Source: Cyanobacteria bacterium FACHB-63 (lineage in GTDB: Bacteria; Cyanobacteriota; Cyanobacteriia; Leptolyngbyales; Leptolyngbyaceae). Taken from it: a DNA stretch of 64,000 nucleotides. Location of the stretch: positions 100,111 to 164,110 of the forward strand of contig JACJNX010000053.1 in NCBI GenBank assembly GCA_014695255.1, read 5' to 3'. Made by a program: the position numbers and the translations under genes. The notes under the pieces were generated by a model. That model worked only from the letters and a program-made list of their open reading frames with translations. It made no database searches and was not told the origin of the DNA. Shown piece after piece: positions 27,262 through 37,491 of this stretch (the stretch's first letter is position 1; each line of letters starts with the position of its first letter).

Positions 27262-27894
27262 TTATTGAGCGCTGGGTGCTGTGGGCGCTGAGGCTTCGTT
27301 GTACCGCCGTGGCACTTGAGCAAAGCGATAGCTTGTCAGACTGCTCGCGATCGTGAAATGTTGATTGATAATCGGCAAGCCTTGGTTTGCTACAGTAATC
27401 AGACTCAGATTGTTTCCAAAGGCTGCTTCACGCTGAAATAGAGATGCCGCTTCTAAATGAGCATTCACTCCACCCTCATCGAGATAAGCAGTATCGAACT
27501 GTGTTCCTGACAATTGCGAGAACCGCTGCATGAGTGCTTGATACTTCGGACCTGGAGCGGTCGGCAGCGTTACCTGAAGTCGAGGAGCAATCTGCGTCAA
27601 CTGTTGTTTCACATTTTGTTGCTCTGCAATCTCAGCTTGTGCAAACTTTTGTACCGACGGATTGGTTGATTTTTGCAGCGCCATCTCACCCAACATGATG
27701 TTGGCTAATCCAAATTGCGCGGCTTCGTTCACAAACGCAATATCAACCGCATTCGCTTGATTTGCTTGACTTGCCGGAGCGACCGGCACACGCGGCGTTT
27801 GTTGAGCATTAACCTGCGAAAAGAACGAACCCCCGATCGCGAAACACAATCCCACGATCGCAGAAATCACTACGATGAAATACTTTCTAAACAT
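27262..27894 (-). CDS. Exported DUF4142 (ferritin-like helical) protein
   Basis: The 210-residue protein starts at ATG 27892-27894, preceded by AGGA; the frame runs 22 codons further without support. A signal peptide covers about residues 1-30 and ends VNAQQ. The mature region matches DUF4142: DIAFVNEAAQFGLANIMLGEMAL, a helix with repeated Gln, and VKQFA-like VQKFAQAEIAEQQNVKQ. DUF4142 proteins are exported four-helix bundles of unknown role. It lies downstream of cysE on the same strand. Confidence 0.78.
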   Translation of the reverse strand: MFRKYFIVVISAIVGLCFAIGGSFFSQVNAQQTPRVPVAPASQANQANAVDIAFVNEAAQFGLANIMLGEMALQKSTNPSVQKFAQAEIAEQQNVKQQLTQIAPRLQVTLPTAPGPKYQALMQRFSQLSGTQFDTAYLDEGGVNAHLEAASLFQREAAFGNNLSLITVANQGLPIINQHFTIASSLTSYRFAQVPRRYNEASAPTAPSAQ

Positions 27895-28016
27895 GAAAAC
27901 TGTCCTATTTCTACAAAAATGAAGAGCATAATTCGGGGAAATTCCACAGATGCTCTTCATTTATGGTCGTAGCTTGAGAAACAGTTTCCTCTCCCTAGAG
28001 GCGTGTTCCTGAAAGT

Positions 28017-28042
28017 TAAATTCCAGCACTAAATTCCAGCAC
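28017..28042. repeat. 13-bp tandem duplication over the cysE stop codon
   Basis: TAAATTCCAGCAC occurs twice in direct tandem. On the minus strand the duplication changes the stop from TAA to TAG without altering the final GAGI residues. Confidence 0.9.
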
Positions 28043-28787
28043 CGTCGAGAAACTCATCGATCACGCGATCGCGCAATCGACAGGCTTCTCCTTCATTCGT
28101 GGATTCAGGTTTCGGCTCGACCGCAGGCATAGCATAGCAAGCAGCTAGCGATTCACGAGTATGCAGGCTTTGGATCTGCTGCTCTAAACTCTCAATGCGA
28201 TCGACTAATGCCCGAATCACTTGCGCTTCGGAGTCCGGTAAGCGTCCATGTTCCAGTGGCTCAACTCGCTCTCCGGCACGATACACAATCCGACCTGGAA
28301 CGCCAACCACGGTGCAATCCGAGGGAACATCTCGCAGCACCACTGATCCCGCCCCGATTCGCACATTGTTACCGAGCTGGATGTTTCCCAGCACTTTTGC
28401 GCCTGCACCCACGACCACGTTTTCTCCGAGGGTTGGATGTCGCTTGCCGCACTCTTTTCCGGTTCCACCCAGCGTCACACCCTGATAAATCAGCGCGTAA
28501 TCTCCAATGATCGCCGTTTCACCAATCACCACACCCATTCCGTGATCGATAAAGACGCTTTGACCGATCGTGGCTCCGGGGTGAATCTCAATTCCCGTAA
28601 AAAATCGTCCAATCTGTGAAATCAATCTCGGCACAAAGGGTATGCCCACTTTGTACAGCCAGTGAGCGATCCGATGCAGCATCAAGGCTTGTAACCCCGG
28701 ATAGCAGAACAGTACCTCTAACCAATTCCGGGCAGCGGGGTCACGATCGAAAATAATTTTGAAGTCAGCAATCAGGCTTTTCAGCAC
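28029..28787 (-). CDS. cysE: Serine O-acetyltransferase
   Basis: CysE transfers acetyl from acetyl-CoA to serine, the first step of cysteine synthesis. The protein has the N-terminal helical region (DPAARNWLEVLFCYPGLQAL) and a left-handed hexapeptide-repeat domain with catalytic IDHGMGVVIGETA and GVTLGGTGK. I choose GTG 28785-28787, preceded by AGGGA at 8 nt, giving 252 residues and the usual VLKSLIADFKIIF start; an ATG at 28826 would add 13. The stop lies in a 13-bp tandem duplication (28017-28042) that leaves the protein end unchanged. Confidence 0.93.
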   Translation of the reverse strand: MLKSLIADFKIIFDRDPAARNWLEVLFCYPGLQALMLHRIAHWLYKVGIPFVPRLISQIGRFFTGIEIHPGATIGQSVFIDHGMGVVIGETAIIGDYALIYQGVTLGGTGKECGKRHPTLGENVVVGAGAKVLGNIQLGNNVRIGAGSVVLRDVPSDCTVVGVPGRIVYRAGERVEPLEHGRLPDSEAQVIRALVDRIESLEQQIQSLHTRESLAACYAMPAVEPKPESTNEGEACRLRDRVIDEFLDGAGI

Positions 28788-28914
28788 AGTGGCATCCCTA
28801 TGTGGCACGATAAGACCAAAATTCATCTTAGCGTGTCGAGTGAATCGAGATCATCCGCGTGGGAATTCGGCAAACCTCCTATAATGAGAGACTGCATTCT
28901 TTCACGCCCTACTC

Positions 28915-30414
28915 ATGTCAGACGAACTTCGCCAAACTCGAATCGAGAAAGTAGAACAACTCAAGCAGTTGGGAATCAATCCCTATGCGTATCGGTGGGA
29001 AACAACCCATTCGGCGGCACAGTTGCAGGAAAAGTTTGCTGAGTTGCCAAGCGGTGAAGAAGATCTGATCGAGGTGGCGATCGCGGGCAGAATTATGGCA
29101 CGTCGCGTCTTTGGAAAACTGGCGTTTTTCACGCTGCAAGACGAGACCGGAACAATTCAGCTTTATCTAGAAAAAAGCCGAATTCAAGAATTCATGCCAG
29201 ATAATCCAGAGGCATTTAATCAACTCAAACAGCTAACGGATGCAGGCGATTTTTTGGGAGTACGAGGCACGATTAAGCGCACCGAAAAAGGCGAATTGTC
29301 GGTGTATGTGAAAGATTACATGATGCTGACCAAATCGCTGTTGCCATTGCCGGATAAGTGGCACGGATTGACCGATGTGGCAAAGCGATATCGTCAGCGC
29401 TATGTGGATTTGATTGTGAATCCAGAAGTGCGCGATACGTTTCGTAAGCGGGCATTAATTACCGCAGGCATGCGTCGCTATCTGGATGAACAGGGCTTTA
29501 TCGAAATTGAAACGCCTGTGTTGATGAGTGAAGCGGGTGGAGCAGATGCACGCCCGTTTATCACGTATCACAACACAATGGATATGCAGCTTTATCTGCG
29601 GATTGCAACCGAATTGCACTTAAAGCGGCTGATTGTGGGTGGCTTTGAGAAAGTGTTTGAACTGGGTCGAATTTTCAGAAACGAAGGCATTTCGACGCGA
29701 CACAATCCGGAGTTTACGTCGATCGAGGTTTACCAAGCCTACGCTGATTACCACGACATGATGAATCTCACCGAGGCGATCATTACCACGGTGGCGCAGA
29801 AGGTGATTGGAACGCTCAAGATCAACTATCAGGGCGAAGAAGTTGATCTCACTCCCCCTTGGCGACGAGTGACAATGCACGAAATTGTGCAGGAAAAAAC
29901 CGGGATCGATTTTGCTCAATTCACGTCGCTAGAAGACGCGAAAGCAGCGGCGAAAAAAGCAGGAATTCGCGACATTGAGGATTGTTCGTCGATCGGTAAG
30001 CTCCTCAACGAAGCCTTTGAACAAACCGTTGAAACCACGCTAATTCAACCGACCTTTATTCTCGATTATCCCGTCGAGATTTCACCTCTAGCAAAACCGC
30101 ACCGATCGAAGCCCGGACTGGTCGAACGCTTTGAACTGTTCATGGTTGGACGAGAAACCGCAAATAGTTTCTCGGAGTTAACTGATCCATTGGATCAGCG
30201 CGAGCGCTTAGAAGCGCAAGCAGCGCGAAAAGCAGCCGGAGACCTGGAAGCGCAGGGTGTCGATGAGGACTTCCTCACTGCTTTAGAGTACGGCATGCCG
30301 CCGACCGGAGGCTTGGGAATTGGCATCGATCGCTTGGTGATGCTGTTAACCGATTCACCCAGTATTCGTGATGTGATTGCGTTCCCGCTATTGAAGCCTG
30401 AGAAAGAAGAGTAA
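28915..30414 (+). CDS. lysS: Lysyl-tRNA synthetase, class II
   Basis: The 499-residue enzyme charges tRNA-Lys. It has an N-terminal OB-fold anticodon-binding domain ([23 protein letters not shown]) and a class II catalytic core. Motif 1 is [19 protein letters not shown], motif 2 [16 protein letters not shown] and motif 3 [15 protein letters not shown]. The ATG follows closely on an AT-rich leader. It is divergent from cysE. A perfect hairpin terminator follows. Confidence 0.97.
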   Translation: MSDELRQTRIEKVEQLKQLGINPYAYRWETTHSAAQLQEKFAELPSGEEDLIEVAIAGRIMARRVFGKLAFFTLQDETGTIQLYLEKSRIQEFMPDNPEAFNQLKQLTDAGDFLGVRGTIKRTEKGELSVYVKDYMMLTKSLLPLPDKWHGLTDVAKRYRQRYVDLIVNPEVRDTFRKRALITAGMRRYLDEQGFIEIETPVLMSEAGGADARPFITYHNTMDMQLYLRIATELHLKRLIVGGFEKVFELGRIFRNEGISTRHNPEFTSIEVYQAYADYHDMMNLTEAIITTVAQKVIGTLKINYQGEEVDLTPPWRRVTMHEIVQEKTGIDFAQFTSLEDAKAAAKKAGIRDIEDCSSIGKLLNEAFEQTVETTLIQPTFILDYPVEISPLAKPHRSKPGLVERFELFMVGRETANSFSELTDPLDQRERLEAQAARKAAGDLEAQGVDEDFLTALEYGMPPTGGLGIGIDRLVMLLTDSPSIRDVIAFPLLKPEKEE

Positions 30415-30463
30415 TTGCAGCGAATGTGGCTCTACTAAGTGAGAGATCGCACGATCGCTGCAA

Positions 30464-30496
30464 AAAGCAGTCAGAAACATCGCTCCTGACTGCTTT
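30464..30496. terminator. Bidirectional terminator after lysS
   Basis: AAAGCAGTCAG at 30464-30474 and CTGACTGCTTT at 30486-30496 form a perfect 11-bp stem with short A and T ends, between the convergent lysS and the next minus-strand gene. Confidence 0.75.
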
Positions 30497-30537
30497 AGAT
30501 CCCAGAATTGGGTCGATCGCCTGGTGTTGACATAGCG

Positions 30538-30978
30538 CTATCTAGCCGCAGAAGAAACCCCTCGATCGTGATTGGGAAAATCTTGATTCTCATGCAAATA
30601 ATGGCTAACCGCTCTCTGACTTAACAGTCTGCCTAACTGTAACCATGTCAAATAGCTCAGCAGCAGGATAAACAGCAGAGAGACAAATAAAGCAGGCAGA
30701 ACTGGAACACCAAGCACTTCCAACCCAGAAGCAGTGAGGATGTAGATTCCACTCATCATGCCTATCAGCGGCAGGATAATTTGCACCGCTCCTCTGAAGG
30801 GTAGGTCACTTGCAGAGAAATGTTTAGACCAATAATCAATGCGTTGTCTAACCAAGGCGACAAATGGAATTGCGCTAGTCACAGCGATAAATAAGCCGAC
30901 AAATAGTAAAAAATAAGGAGGATCGGGTCGAGCCGTTGCCAGATCTCCAAATTGTTCGAAAGAAATAAACCAGTTCAT
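30538..30978 (-). CDS. Small multi-pass membrane protein of unknown function
   Basis: This 146-residue protein has about four hydrophobic helices (residues near 22-45, 65-85, 88-115) and a polar C-terminus with HENQDFPNHD. Basic residues between the first two helices (VRQRIDYW) suggest topology. No conserved motif that I recognise. It is isolated between lysS and a 249-bp gap upstream of the glycosyltransferase; that gap shows no clear feature. Confidence 0.6.
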   Translation of the reverse strand: MNWFISFEQFGDLATARPDPPYFLLFVGLFIAVTSAIPFVALVRQRIDYWSKHFSASDLPFRGAVQIILPLIGMMSGIYILTASGLEVLGVPVLPALFVSLLFILLLSYLTWLQLGRLLSQRAVSHYLHENQDFPNHDRGVSSAAR

Positions 30979-31227
30979 CGTTTTTCCCTTATTTCTATTT
31001 CTGATTGCTTGAAAGAACGGTTAAACCACAACTGCTCTAAGCGTGAATAGCTCCCCATTTGTGAGGAATTCAGGGGACTACTTCATTGTTGACTGATTTA
31101 AATTTCACCTACCGAGCAACCTGAATAACTCCATCAAAAGGTGAAGAACATCGTTAAAACTTCAATATCGATGAGAAGAAATGTGAAGCTTTTCTCCTCA
31201 TTCGTACGATCGCCCAAATTCCCCTAA

Positions 31228-32469
31228 TTAAAAATCAAACAGTCGATCGATCTCAGTCGGATAACGCCTTTGGGGTAACTCGATCGATCTCCAAAGCGAC
31301 GGAACTTTATTCAGAAACGGCACTCGGCGGCGGTGTCGATGCTTCTCTAGCAAGTCTTCGTACAGCGCTTCGACTTGAGAAATATTGTTGCTCAGCGTGT
31401 AGCGCTCTTCCACTCGCTGTCTCGCTTTCTGCCCCAGCATCTTTGTCCAGCTTGCATGATCTCGAAGTTGAGGTAACAAGGCTCTCAATTGTGAAGTAAC
31501 CCGCTGCGTTTCTAGGACAATTCCCGCCTCATCTTCTAAGACTTCACCATCTGCCCCCGCATCAGTCGCCACACACGCGACTCCACACGCCATTGCTTCT
31601 AGAAGAGACAGCGATAAGCCTTCGACGAGCGACGGCAAGATAAACACATCCGTATCGCGAAGGATATTAATACGATCGCGCTCATCCGCCAAAAATCCCA
31701 GCCATTTAATCCCGTGTTCCTCGCCGTAAAACGGAATCAGCGAAGCGGCTAAAGTTCCATGATTACCCACAATCACCAGCTTGCAATCCTCGCCCATATT
31801 CGCCTGCTTCCAAGCTCTTAAGAGGGATTCAACATTCTTTTCGGGTGCAATTCGACCTTGATACAAAAACAGCCGTTCTGCACCGATGCGGGCTTTAAAC
31901 GACGATGCTCCCGGTGAGTATTTTTCAATATCCACTCCGTTTGGAATCACCGCGATCTTTTCGGTTGGAACACCCAGTTTGATGAGTAAATCTCGCTGGA
32001 TTCTGGAGAAAATAATCACACGATCGTACTTCGCCAACGAGGGTGCATAAAGCTGGTACATCAAATGCTGAGTCCCAGAGGTGAGATTGCGAAGCTTGCG
32101 ATCGAACGCGGGATGAAACGTTGCCACTAAAGGAAGGTTCAACGTCTGACAAATCTCCGGCAGCATAAAGTCAAGCGGCGAGAGTGTCAGCGATGCGTGA
32201 ACCACATCGGGCTTCGGTGATAGATTTTTAAGCGCTTGTTCTAGAACCTTGGCAGATTTTAGCGTCGGGATAGTGTAGATTTGCGATTTATATAAAAACG
32301 GAATCTGAATTTCTCTGAGATCGGGGAAGTTATCGGGAACCACTTCTTCTTGAGCAAAGTGGAAGAAGCTAACTTGATGTCCTCGATCTAGCAGAGCATT
32401 CGTAACTTCTCGACTGTAGGTAACATTGCCGCAAAACGGTGTTTTCTTGCCAAGCCAAGCGATGTGCAT
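31228..32469 (-). CDS. Family 4 glycosyltransferase
   Basis: The 413-residue protein is a GT-B fold, GT4 retaining glycosyltransferase. It shows the N-terminal GK/GNVTYSREV acceptor-domain loop, the VIPNGVDIEKYSPG linker, LFLYQGRIAPEKN with the phosphate-binding Arg and Lys, and the E-x7-E motif in EGLSLSLLE. Donor and acceptor cannot be predicted. It is the last gene of a deoC-recO-MFS run, 77 bp after the transporter, and could serve exopolysaccharide or glycolipid synthesis (inference). Confidence 0.86.
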   Translation of the reverse strand: MHIAWLGKKTPFCGNVTYSREVTNALLDRGHQVSFFHFAQEEVVPDNFPDLREIQIPFLYKSQIYTIPTLKSAKVLEQALKNLSPKPDVVHASLTLSPLDFMLPEICQTLNLPLVATFHPAFDRKLRNLTSGTQHLMYQLYAPSLAKYDRVIIFSRIQRDLLIKLGVPTEKIAVIPNGVDIEKYSPGASSFKARIGAERLFLYQGRIAPEKNVESLLRAWKQANMGEDCKLVIVGNHGTLAASLIPFYGEEHGIKWLGFLADERDRINILRDTDVFILPSLVEGLSLSLLEAMACGVACVATDAGADGEVLEDEAGIVLETQRVTSQLRALLPQLRDHASWTKMLGQKARQRVEERYTLSNNISQVEALYEDLLEKHRHRRRVPFLNKVPSLWRSIELPQRRYPTEIDRLFDF

Positions 32470-32546
32470 TTGAGTTTAGTAATAGAGACTAAGGGTGATG
32501 TGAGGCTCAAGGTCGTAGAAACAACACGTCTCTGGTTCCTAAGCTC

Positions 32547-34070
32547 CTATTCCTGGTTATTATCATTCGTATGTGCAATATACCAGGTTAGCGATCCGCC
32601 CGCGATCGTCAAAGCGGCAAGCGCCAGAAACACAATTCTCAACCCAAAGATCGTTTCAGATACGCCCGCTAAAACTAGCGGCAACGACAATGCGATGTTA
32701 ACAGCATTGTTTTGCAGACCAAAGACTTTGCCTCGCATATCTTCCGGTGTTTCTTGCTGAATGGTGGTTTGCATCGGAATTCCAATCAATGCGGCAAAGG
32801 CTCCCAGCGCCACCAGCAATCCCAGGGTAATCCAAAGATGGCTGTAGAAAAAACCAATTCCAACTAGACAGGATGCCATGCCGATCGACCCGATCGTTCC
32901 TAGTCTGGCATGAGCGAAACGCTGTCCGAAGCTCCCCAGTAATGCCGCTCCCGCTGCCATGCCGACTCCGCCTGCTGCCAAGAGAAACCCAAACTGTGAA
33001 GACTTAATTTCGGGCATTACTTCCGCGAGTCGCACTGCCAAAACTGCAAGTGCTGCGAAAATCGAGAACAGAATCACAAGCTGAATCAGAGCGCCCCGCA
33101 CATGAGCGTGTTTACCGAGAAAACGCAGTCCGTCTTTGATATCTTCCCAAACGTGCGGCTGATCTTCTGGTGCAACATCCTGTGGCTTCTCGCCAGTTCG
33201 CATCAATAGCAGCAGAATGCCTGCAATTACATAGCCACCCCCCACGAGCAATTCTTTACCAAAGTCCGTGCTACCCCCAAATCGACTGGCAATCGTATCC
33301 GCCAGCGCCAACAGCGGTTCACCCACCGCAAATCCGATAATCACCGAAGCCATTGCAGTCGTGGTGTATAGCGAATTTGCTGAAAGTAGGTGCCGTTTCT
33401 CCACGACCAGCGGCATGATGGATTGTTCTGCGGGTGCGAAAAACTGCGTCAGTGTCGAAACCAAGAAAGTCACGACTAAGAGCAGACAGAACCCAACTGG
33501 TAAGTCTTTGAATGTTGTCCAGCCTTTAGTTAGCCAAAGCATCACCGGCAGCGCAAAGACTAGCGCCCCGCGCAGTAGATTGGTCGAGACTAAAACGCCT
33601 TTTTTCGACCAGCGATCGACATAGACCCCCGCGATCGAACCAAATAAAATCGCCGGAATTGTGAATGCGATCATAATCGAGGACACCCAACCGCTAATCG
33701 TCTGTCCCTCCGACTGAAAGCGACTCGCAATCAAAGCAATCATCAGCACCAGATAGACCTTATCCGACAACTGTGAGAAGACCTGACCCGACCAGAGCGT
33801 CAGAAAATTGCGGTTTCTCAAGACGGGCGCAAATCCTCGTTCTGGCTCTTCGGGCGGTTCTGGTACGGGTTGATCTGGCGATACCACCTTCCCATTTTCA
33901 GAAACCTCGCCGTCGAAGTCAGGAAACGGATTCTCTTTGGGTAGCGATCGCGGCTCGATCGATCGGCTCGGCGGCTGAGAGCGAAACGGCTCAGGATGAG
34001 AATTCAGGCGGGCTGGATCGTGGTCGAGCGCGGACATCAGAACGTAGTCGGTTGGGGAGGGTCGCATCAT
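32547..34070 (-). CDS. Major facilitator superfamily transporter
   Basis: The 507-residue protein has a hydrophilic Pro-rich N-terminal extension of about 90 residues (DHDPARLNSHPEPFRSQPP) and then about 12 membrane segments. VYVDRWSKKGVLV corresponds to the MFS loop 2-3 signature. The overall pattern fits the EntS/MFS_3 group of exporters. The start is ATG 34068-34070, three bases after the recO stop, so translational coupling is likely; a second ATG follows directly. The substrate is unknown. Confidence 0.82.
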   Translation of the reverse strand: MMRPSPTDYVLMSALDHDPARLNSHPEPFRSQPPSRSIEPRSLPKENPFPDFDGEVSENGKVVSPDQPVPEPPEEPERGFAPVLRNRNFLTLWSGQVFSQLSDKVYLVLMIALIASRFQSEGQTISGWVSSIMIAFTIPAILFGSIAGVYVDRWSKKGVLVSTNLLRGALVFALPVMLWLTKGWTTFKDLPVGFCLLLVVTFLVSTLTQFFAPAEQSIMPLVVEKRHLLSANSLYTTTAMASVIIGFAVGEPLLALADTIASRFGGSTDFGKELLVGGGYVIAGILLLLMRTGEKPQDVAPEDQPHVWEDIKDGLRFLGKHAHVRGALIQLVILFSIFAALAVLAVRLAEVMPEIKSSQFGFLLAAGGVGMAAGAALLGSFGQRFAHARLGTIGSIGMASCLVGIGFFYSHLWITLGLLVALGAFAALIGIPMQTTIQQETPEDMRGKVFGLQNNAVNIALSLPLVLAGVSETIFGLRIVFLALAALTIAGGSLTWYIAHTNDNNQE

Positions 34071-34073
34071 GGT

Positions 34074-34955
34074 TTAAGGCATCGAGTCGGGTGCAAAACA
34101 GCTTTCAATCAGGGCAGCAGATCGAATCGGTTGATCGAAGTGATACTGCACGTACTGACGAAGCAACTTTTCGAGAGTGAGCCAGACGGGAGCGGGATGT
34201 TGGTCTGGTGCAGGCGGTTCAGCTTGGGGGAGATGTTGAAGCGCGGCAAGTTCGGGGGCATAGAGCGGCACATTCAAAGCAGCGCGGAACTTTCGAGGGG
34301 CGGTCGAAACGTTTGAGCCTGCCACTCGATATTCTCCCACAGGTGACTGGACTCGGTAATGCGGGGACTGTTCTTCGATCAGGCGATCGAGTTCTTCAAG
34401 CTTGACCACGCCACCGATCGAGCTGCTGAATCCCGCTTGCGGCTCAGAGCTGCTCAAATCTGGCTCGATCGTGGTTCCGGTGACGCTGCACTGATGCACT
34501 TGAGGCGCAACGCCAGCGACCACCAAAAGCTGAAAAACGGCATGGATTAACCGAGGAAGCACTTCATCATCCGTGCATTGCTCGATTCGTCCCAGATGCT
34601 CATTTAATAGATAGAAGAGTTCTTCTTGAGGTTGTTCGCTGAGGGCTTGCTGAAGGGCGAGTTCTGCTAGATATTGCCCTGCGGTCAATTTTTTCAGGTT
34701 ACGCCCTAAACCTGGGTAAGACTCCAGCGTTTCGGCTTGCGTGATTTTGTCGAGCGAGCGTCCTTTTGCCATCAGCAGTTCGTTCACAACAAACAAACCA
34801 CTGCGCCCCCCCAGCTTAGAATTCTGTTTACGTGCTCCCATCGCTACGGCTCTGAGCAATCCGAATTCCTTCGTCAAAATCGTGACGATTCGATCTGCCT
34901 CTCCCAAGGGCATCGCTTTAAGATTGATTCCGATCGCTTTGTAGGTTCGACTCAT
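34074..34955 (-). CDS. recO: DNA repair protein RecO
   Basis: RecO helps load RecA onto SSB-coated single-stranded DNA in gap repair. The 293-residue protein has the N-terminal OB fold ([28 protein letters not shown]), then [12 protein letters not shown] and a helical C-terminal domain. A Pro-rich insert ([13 protein letters not shown]) lies near the end. The start overlaps the deoC stop by 4 bp (ATGA), and the MFS gene begins 3 bp past its stop. Confidence 0.93.
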   Translation of the reverse strand: MSRTYKAIGINLKAMPLGEADRIVTILTKEFGLLRAVAMGARKQNSKLGGRSGLFVVNELLMAKGRSLDKITQAETLESYPGLGRNLKKLTAGQYLAELALQQALSEQPQEELFYLLNEHLGRIEQCTDDEVLPRLIHAVFQLLVVAGVAPQVHQCSVTGTTIEPDLSSSEPQAGFSSSIGGVVKLEELDRLIEEQSPHYRVQSPVGEYRVAGSNVSTAPRKFRAALNVPLYAPELAALQHLPQAEPPAPDQHPAPVWLTLEKLLRQYVQYHFDQPIRSAALIESCFAPDSMP

Positions 34956-35647
34956 GAAGTGGACTGATTGGGGGTCTTCTCTAGGGTATCGCGCTGACGC
35001 AGTAACTCGACACCTCTGGATGTCCCAAGCCGAGTCGCTCCTGCCACGATTAACTCTAAAGCTTGATCGATCGTGCGGATTCCCCCAGAAGCCTTAATTC
35101 CGATTCGATCTTGGGCGATTTCTTTCAAAAGGCGGACATCTGCGACAGTTGCCCCTCCGTTCCAGCCCGTACTGGTTTTGAGGAATGAGGCTCCGGCATC
35201 CATGCACATCTGGGCAGCAGTGCGTTTTTCCGCTTCAGTCAAAAGTGACATTTCCAAGATGGCTTTGATCGGACAGCCGGTGGATTCCCGAATCTCTGCA
35301 ATTTCTCGATAAAGGGCATCAAGATTACCCGACTTCAACCAACCGAGATTAATCACGACATCGAGTTCTGTTGCACCGTTTTCGACGGCTTCTTCTGCCT
35401 CATAGCGCTTGATCATCGAGGTGTTTGCCCCTAATGGAAATCCAATGACCGTTGTAACCTTGGGCTGCTTGGAATGCAGCAGGTTTGTGGCTTGCTTGAC
35501 GTGAACCGGAAGGACGCACACGGAGGCGAAGTGATAGCGATCGGCTTCCTCGCACCACTGCTCGACTTGGGTGGGAGTCGCGATCGGCGTGAGCAAGGAA
35601 TGATCAATAAAAGCCGCAACATCGATATCTGGATAAGATTGACTCAT
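34952..35647 (-). CDS. deoC: Deoxyribose-phosphate aldolase
   Basis: DeoC cleaves 2-deoxyribose 5-phosphate to glyceraldehyde 3-phosphate and acetaldehyde in deoxynucleoside catabolism. Class I aldolase features are IDHSLLTP at the start, [19 protein letters not shown], the Schiff-base region [13 protein letters not shown] and the second lysine in [13 protein letters not shown] 35645-35647 (MSQSYPD) gives 231 residues, the family length; 18 further open codons upstream look non-coding. First gene of a deoC-recO-MFS-glycosyltransferase run. Confidence 0.94.
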   Translation of the reverse strand: MSQSYPDIDVAAFIDHSLLTPIATPTQVEQWCEEADRYHFASVCVLPVHVKQATNLLHSKQPKVTTVIGFPLGANTSMIKRYEAEEAVENGATELDVVINLGWLKSGNLDALYREIAEIRESTGCPIKAILEMSLLTEAEKRTAAQMCMDAGASFLKTSTGWNGGATVADVRLLKEIAQDRIGIKASGGIRTIDQALELIVAGATRLGTSRGVELLRQRDTLEKTPNQSTS

Positions 35648-35751
35648 TGCGTTCTTTTGGAAACTGCACTCTTCAGAATCGCATAAAAATCCGTAGTCCA
35701 ACTTTCTGAACTACGGACATCTAGCAAATGGTTAGACACAAAGAAGCTGAC

Positions 35752-35991
35752 TTAACGAGTACCCGACCCTCCGGTGGTACTGGGTGGGGGATTCGGTTCG
35801 GGATCGAAGGTTGAGTCTATTAATTGAGCGACAGGCTGAGAGTTAGAGAAGGTGGAATGCACCATCCCGGCTGACGGCGCATCCAAGCAGCTTGCGATCG
35901 TAACAATTTCAGCTTGAGCAAATTTTGCTAGTGAGAGCGATGCACCTAAAGCCAGAGTTGCCGTCAGTGCCATTCTGGAGAACGTACTCAT
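35752..35991 (-). CDS. Small exported Pro/Ser/Thr-rich protein
   Basis: The 79-residue product starts at ATG 35989-35991 (MSTFSRMAL), with a signal peptide ending KFAQAE near residue 28. The mature peptide is about 50 residues with one cysteine and a low-complexity tail PEPNPPPSTTGGSGT. I do not recognise it. It may be a secreted or cell-surface peptide. The upstream gap is AT-rich and may carry its promoter. Confidence 0.5.
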   Translation of the reverse strand: MSTFSRMALTATLALGASLSLAKFAQAEIVTIASCLDAPSAGMVHSTFSNSQPVAQLIDSTFDPEPNPPPSTTGGSGTR

Positions 35992-36409
35992 TTGCAGCAA
36001 CCGATGAAGATAAAGCATTTATCTTATTTAGTTCCTTCACAGTATCTTAGTTGATCTAGCAAGACAATTCCAGTGTTTATACGGTAGCTTTATCACGGTT
36101 TCATAGGATTGAAATGATACCTGAGTAATAGCGCAAGATCACGGGGATAAATCTGTACTTACGAAAGTTTTGTGAGTTAATTCTGCAACTTTTGTAAAAT
36201 GTTTGTGCTAACTCGTGAGATTACTTGAGGTTTTTACGGATGGTGGGGTTTTTCTCCTAAAAAATTGTGTCATCTCGCTCTCTCTATTTGTTAACTTTTA
36301 GATCTTTATCTAAGGGTTTTTCCAAAATCTAATCTTTACTTTATAGTTTCTTCACAAAAGTTGACAATGTGCATCTAAACTTATTGAACGCAACTGTGAA
36401 ACTGCTCGA

Positions 36410-36447
36410 CTGTATAAAACCTGAAACTCTGTATAAAACCTGAAACC
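36410..36447 (+). repeat. 19-bp tandem duplication containing TATAAA
   Basis: CTGTATAAAACCTGAAACT at 36410-36428 is followed by CTGTATAAAACCTGAAACC at 36429-36447, 17 bp before the methyltransferase start. Each unit holds TATAAA, which could act as a -10 element, so a doubled promoter is possible. The remaining AT-rich gap 35992-36409 shows no gene that I can support. Confidence 0.75.
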
Positions 36448-36463
36448 CTGTTCGATCGCGCCC

Positions 36464-37405
36464 GTGAAACCATCTAAAGCCAGCAGAAATCGTAGCGTTG
36501 AATTAAATAATCTCGACCGACAGCGCTTGAGATCGAGGCTGATTTCGATCTCTGAGCTTTCTACTAACCCAGCAATAGGGACTATTCAAGCAGATAGCTT
36601 AGCGATTTCCGCTCTACTGCCCGATAGATTTGTGGATCTTTTGATTCTCGATCCGCCCTACAACTTGTCGAAGAATTTCAATGGTTTGCGGTTCGAGCGT
36701 CGCTCTGTGGAAGCTTATACGGCTTGGTTGGAGGCTGCGATCGTTGCCTTTAAACCCTTGCTAAAACCGACCGCATCCCTTTACATCTGCGGCGATTGGC
36801 TGTCTTCGGCTTCGATTTACACGGTTGCTTCCGCTCATTTCACGGTTCACAATCGGATTACTTGGGAGCGCGAGAAAGGACGAGGGGCCAAAGCAAACTG
36901 GAAAAATTCGAGCGAAGATATTTGGTTCTGCACTGTCTCAAATCAGTACACCTTTAACTTAGATGCGGTGAAACTGCGGCGACGAGTGCTGGCACCCTAT
37001 CGAACGATCGACAAAACGCCGAAAGATTGGGAAGTGACCGAGCAGGGGAATTTTCGCGATACGCATCCATCAAACTTTTGGTCAGATATCACAATTCCGT
37101 TTTGGTCGATGCCTGAGAATACGGAACACCCAACGCAAAAGAGCGAAAAACTGATCGCCAAGCTAATTTTAGCAAGCTCGAATCCGGGAGATTTTGTCTT
37201 TGATCCGTTTGTTGGCAGTGGGACGACTTCGGTGGTGGCGAAGAAGCTCGATCGACGTTATCTCGGCATCGATTTCAACGAAGAATACTGCCTGTTAACA
37301 GAGCGGCGATTGGAACTGGCGGAGAACGATCGACGGATTCAAGGCTGGTCAAACGGAGTATTTTGGGAACGCAATACTCTTGCCGCTCAGCAGAAGTTTC
37401 ATTAA
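36464..37405 (+). CDS. DNA methyltransferase, beta class (DPPY), probably solitary
   Basis: The 313-residue protein is a site-specific amino-methyltransferase using S-adenosylmethionine. The catalytic DPPYNLSKNF (motif IV) comes before the SAM-binding FVFDPFVGSGTT (motif I), the order of class beta. WREK-like ITWEREKGRG and PENTEHPTQKSEKL are also typical. DPPY occurs in adenine-N6 and some cytosine-N4 enzymes. The overall pattern resembles the solitary methyltransferases conserved in cyanobacteria, such as the Synechocystis sll0729 type, but the target site cannot be read. No restriction gene is adjacent. Start is GTG 36464 without a clear ribosome-binding site. Confidence 0.88.
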   Translation: MKPSKASRNRSVELNNLDRQRLRSRLISISELSTNPAIGTIQADSLAISALLPDRFVDLLILDPPYNLSKNFNGLRFERRSVEAYTAWLEAAIVAFKPLLKPTASLYICGDWLSSASIYTVASAHFTVHNRITWEREKGRGAKANWKNSSEDIWFCTVSNQYTFNLDAVKLRRRVLAPYRTIDKTPKDWEVTEQGNFRDTHPSNFWSDITIPFWSMPENTEHPTQKSEKLIAKLILASSNPGDFVFDPFVGSGTTSVVAKKLDRRYLGIDFNEEYCLLTERRLELAENDRRIQGWSNGVFWERNTLAAQQKFH

Positions 37406-37491
37406 CGAAAGTTGGGACGGGCTGGGATCAGCGATCGAACACATTCAGTTGAACAAGCAGTACTAAAAAAGATGTCATTCTCAAACTGATT

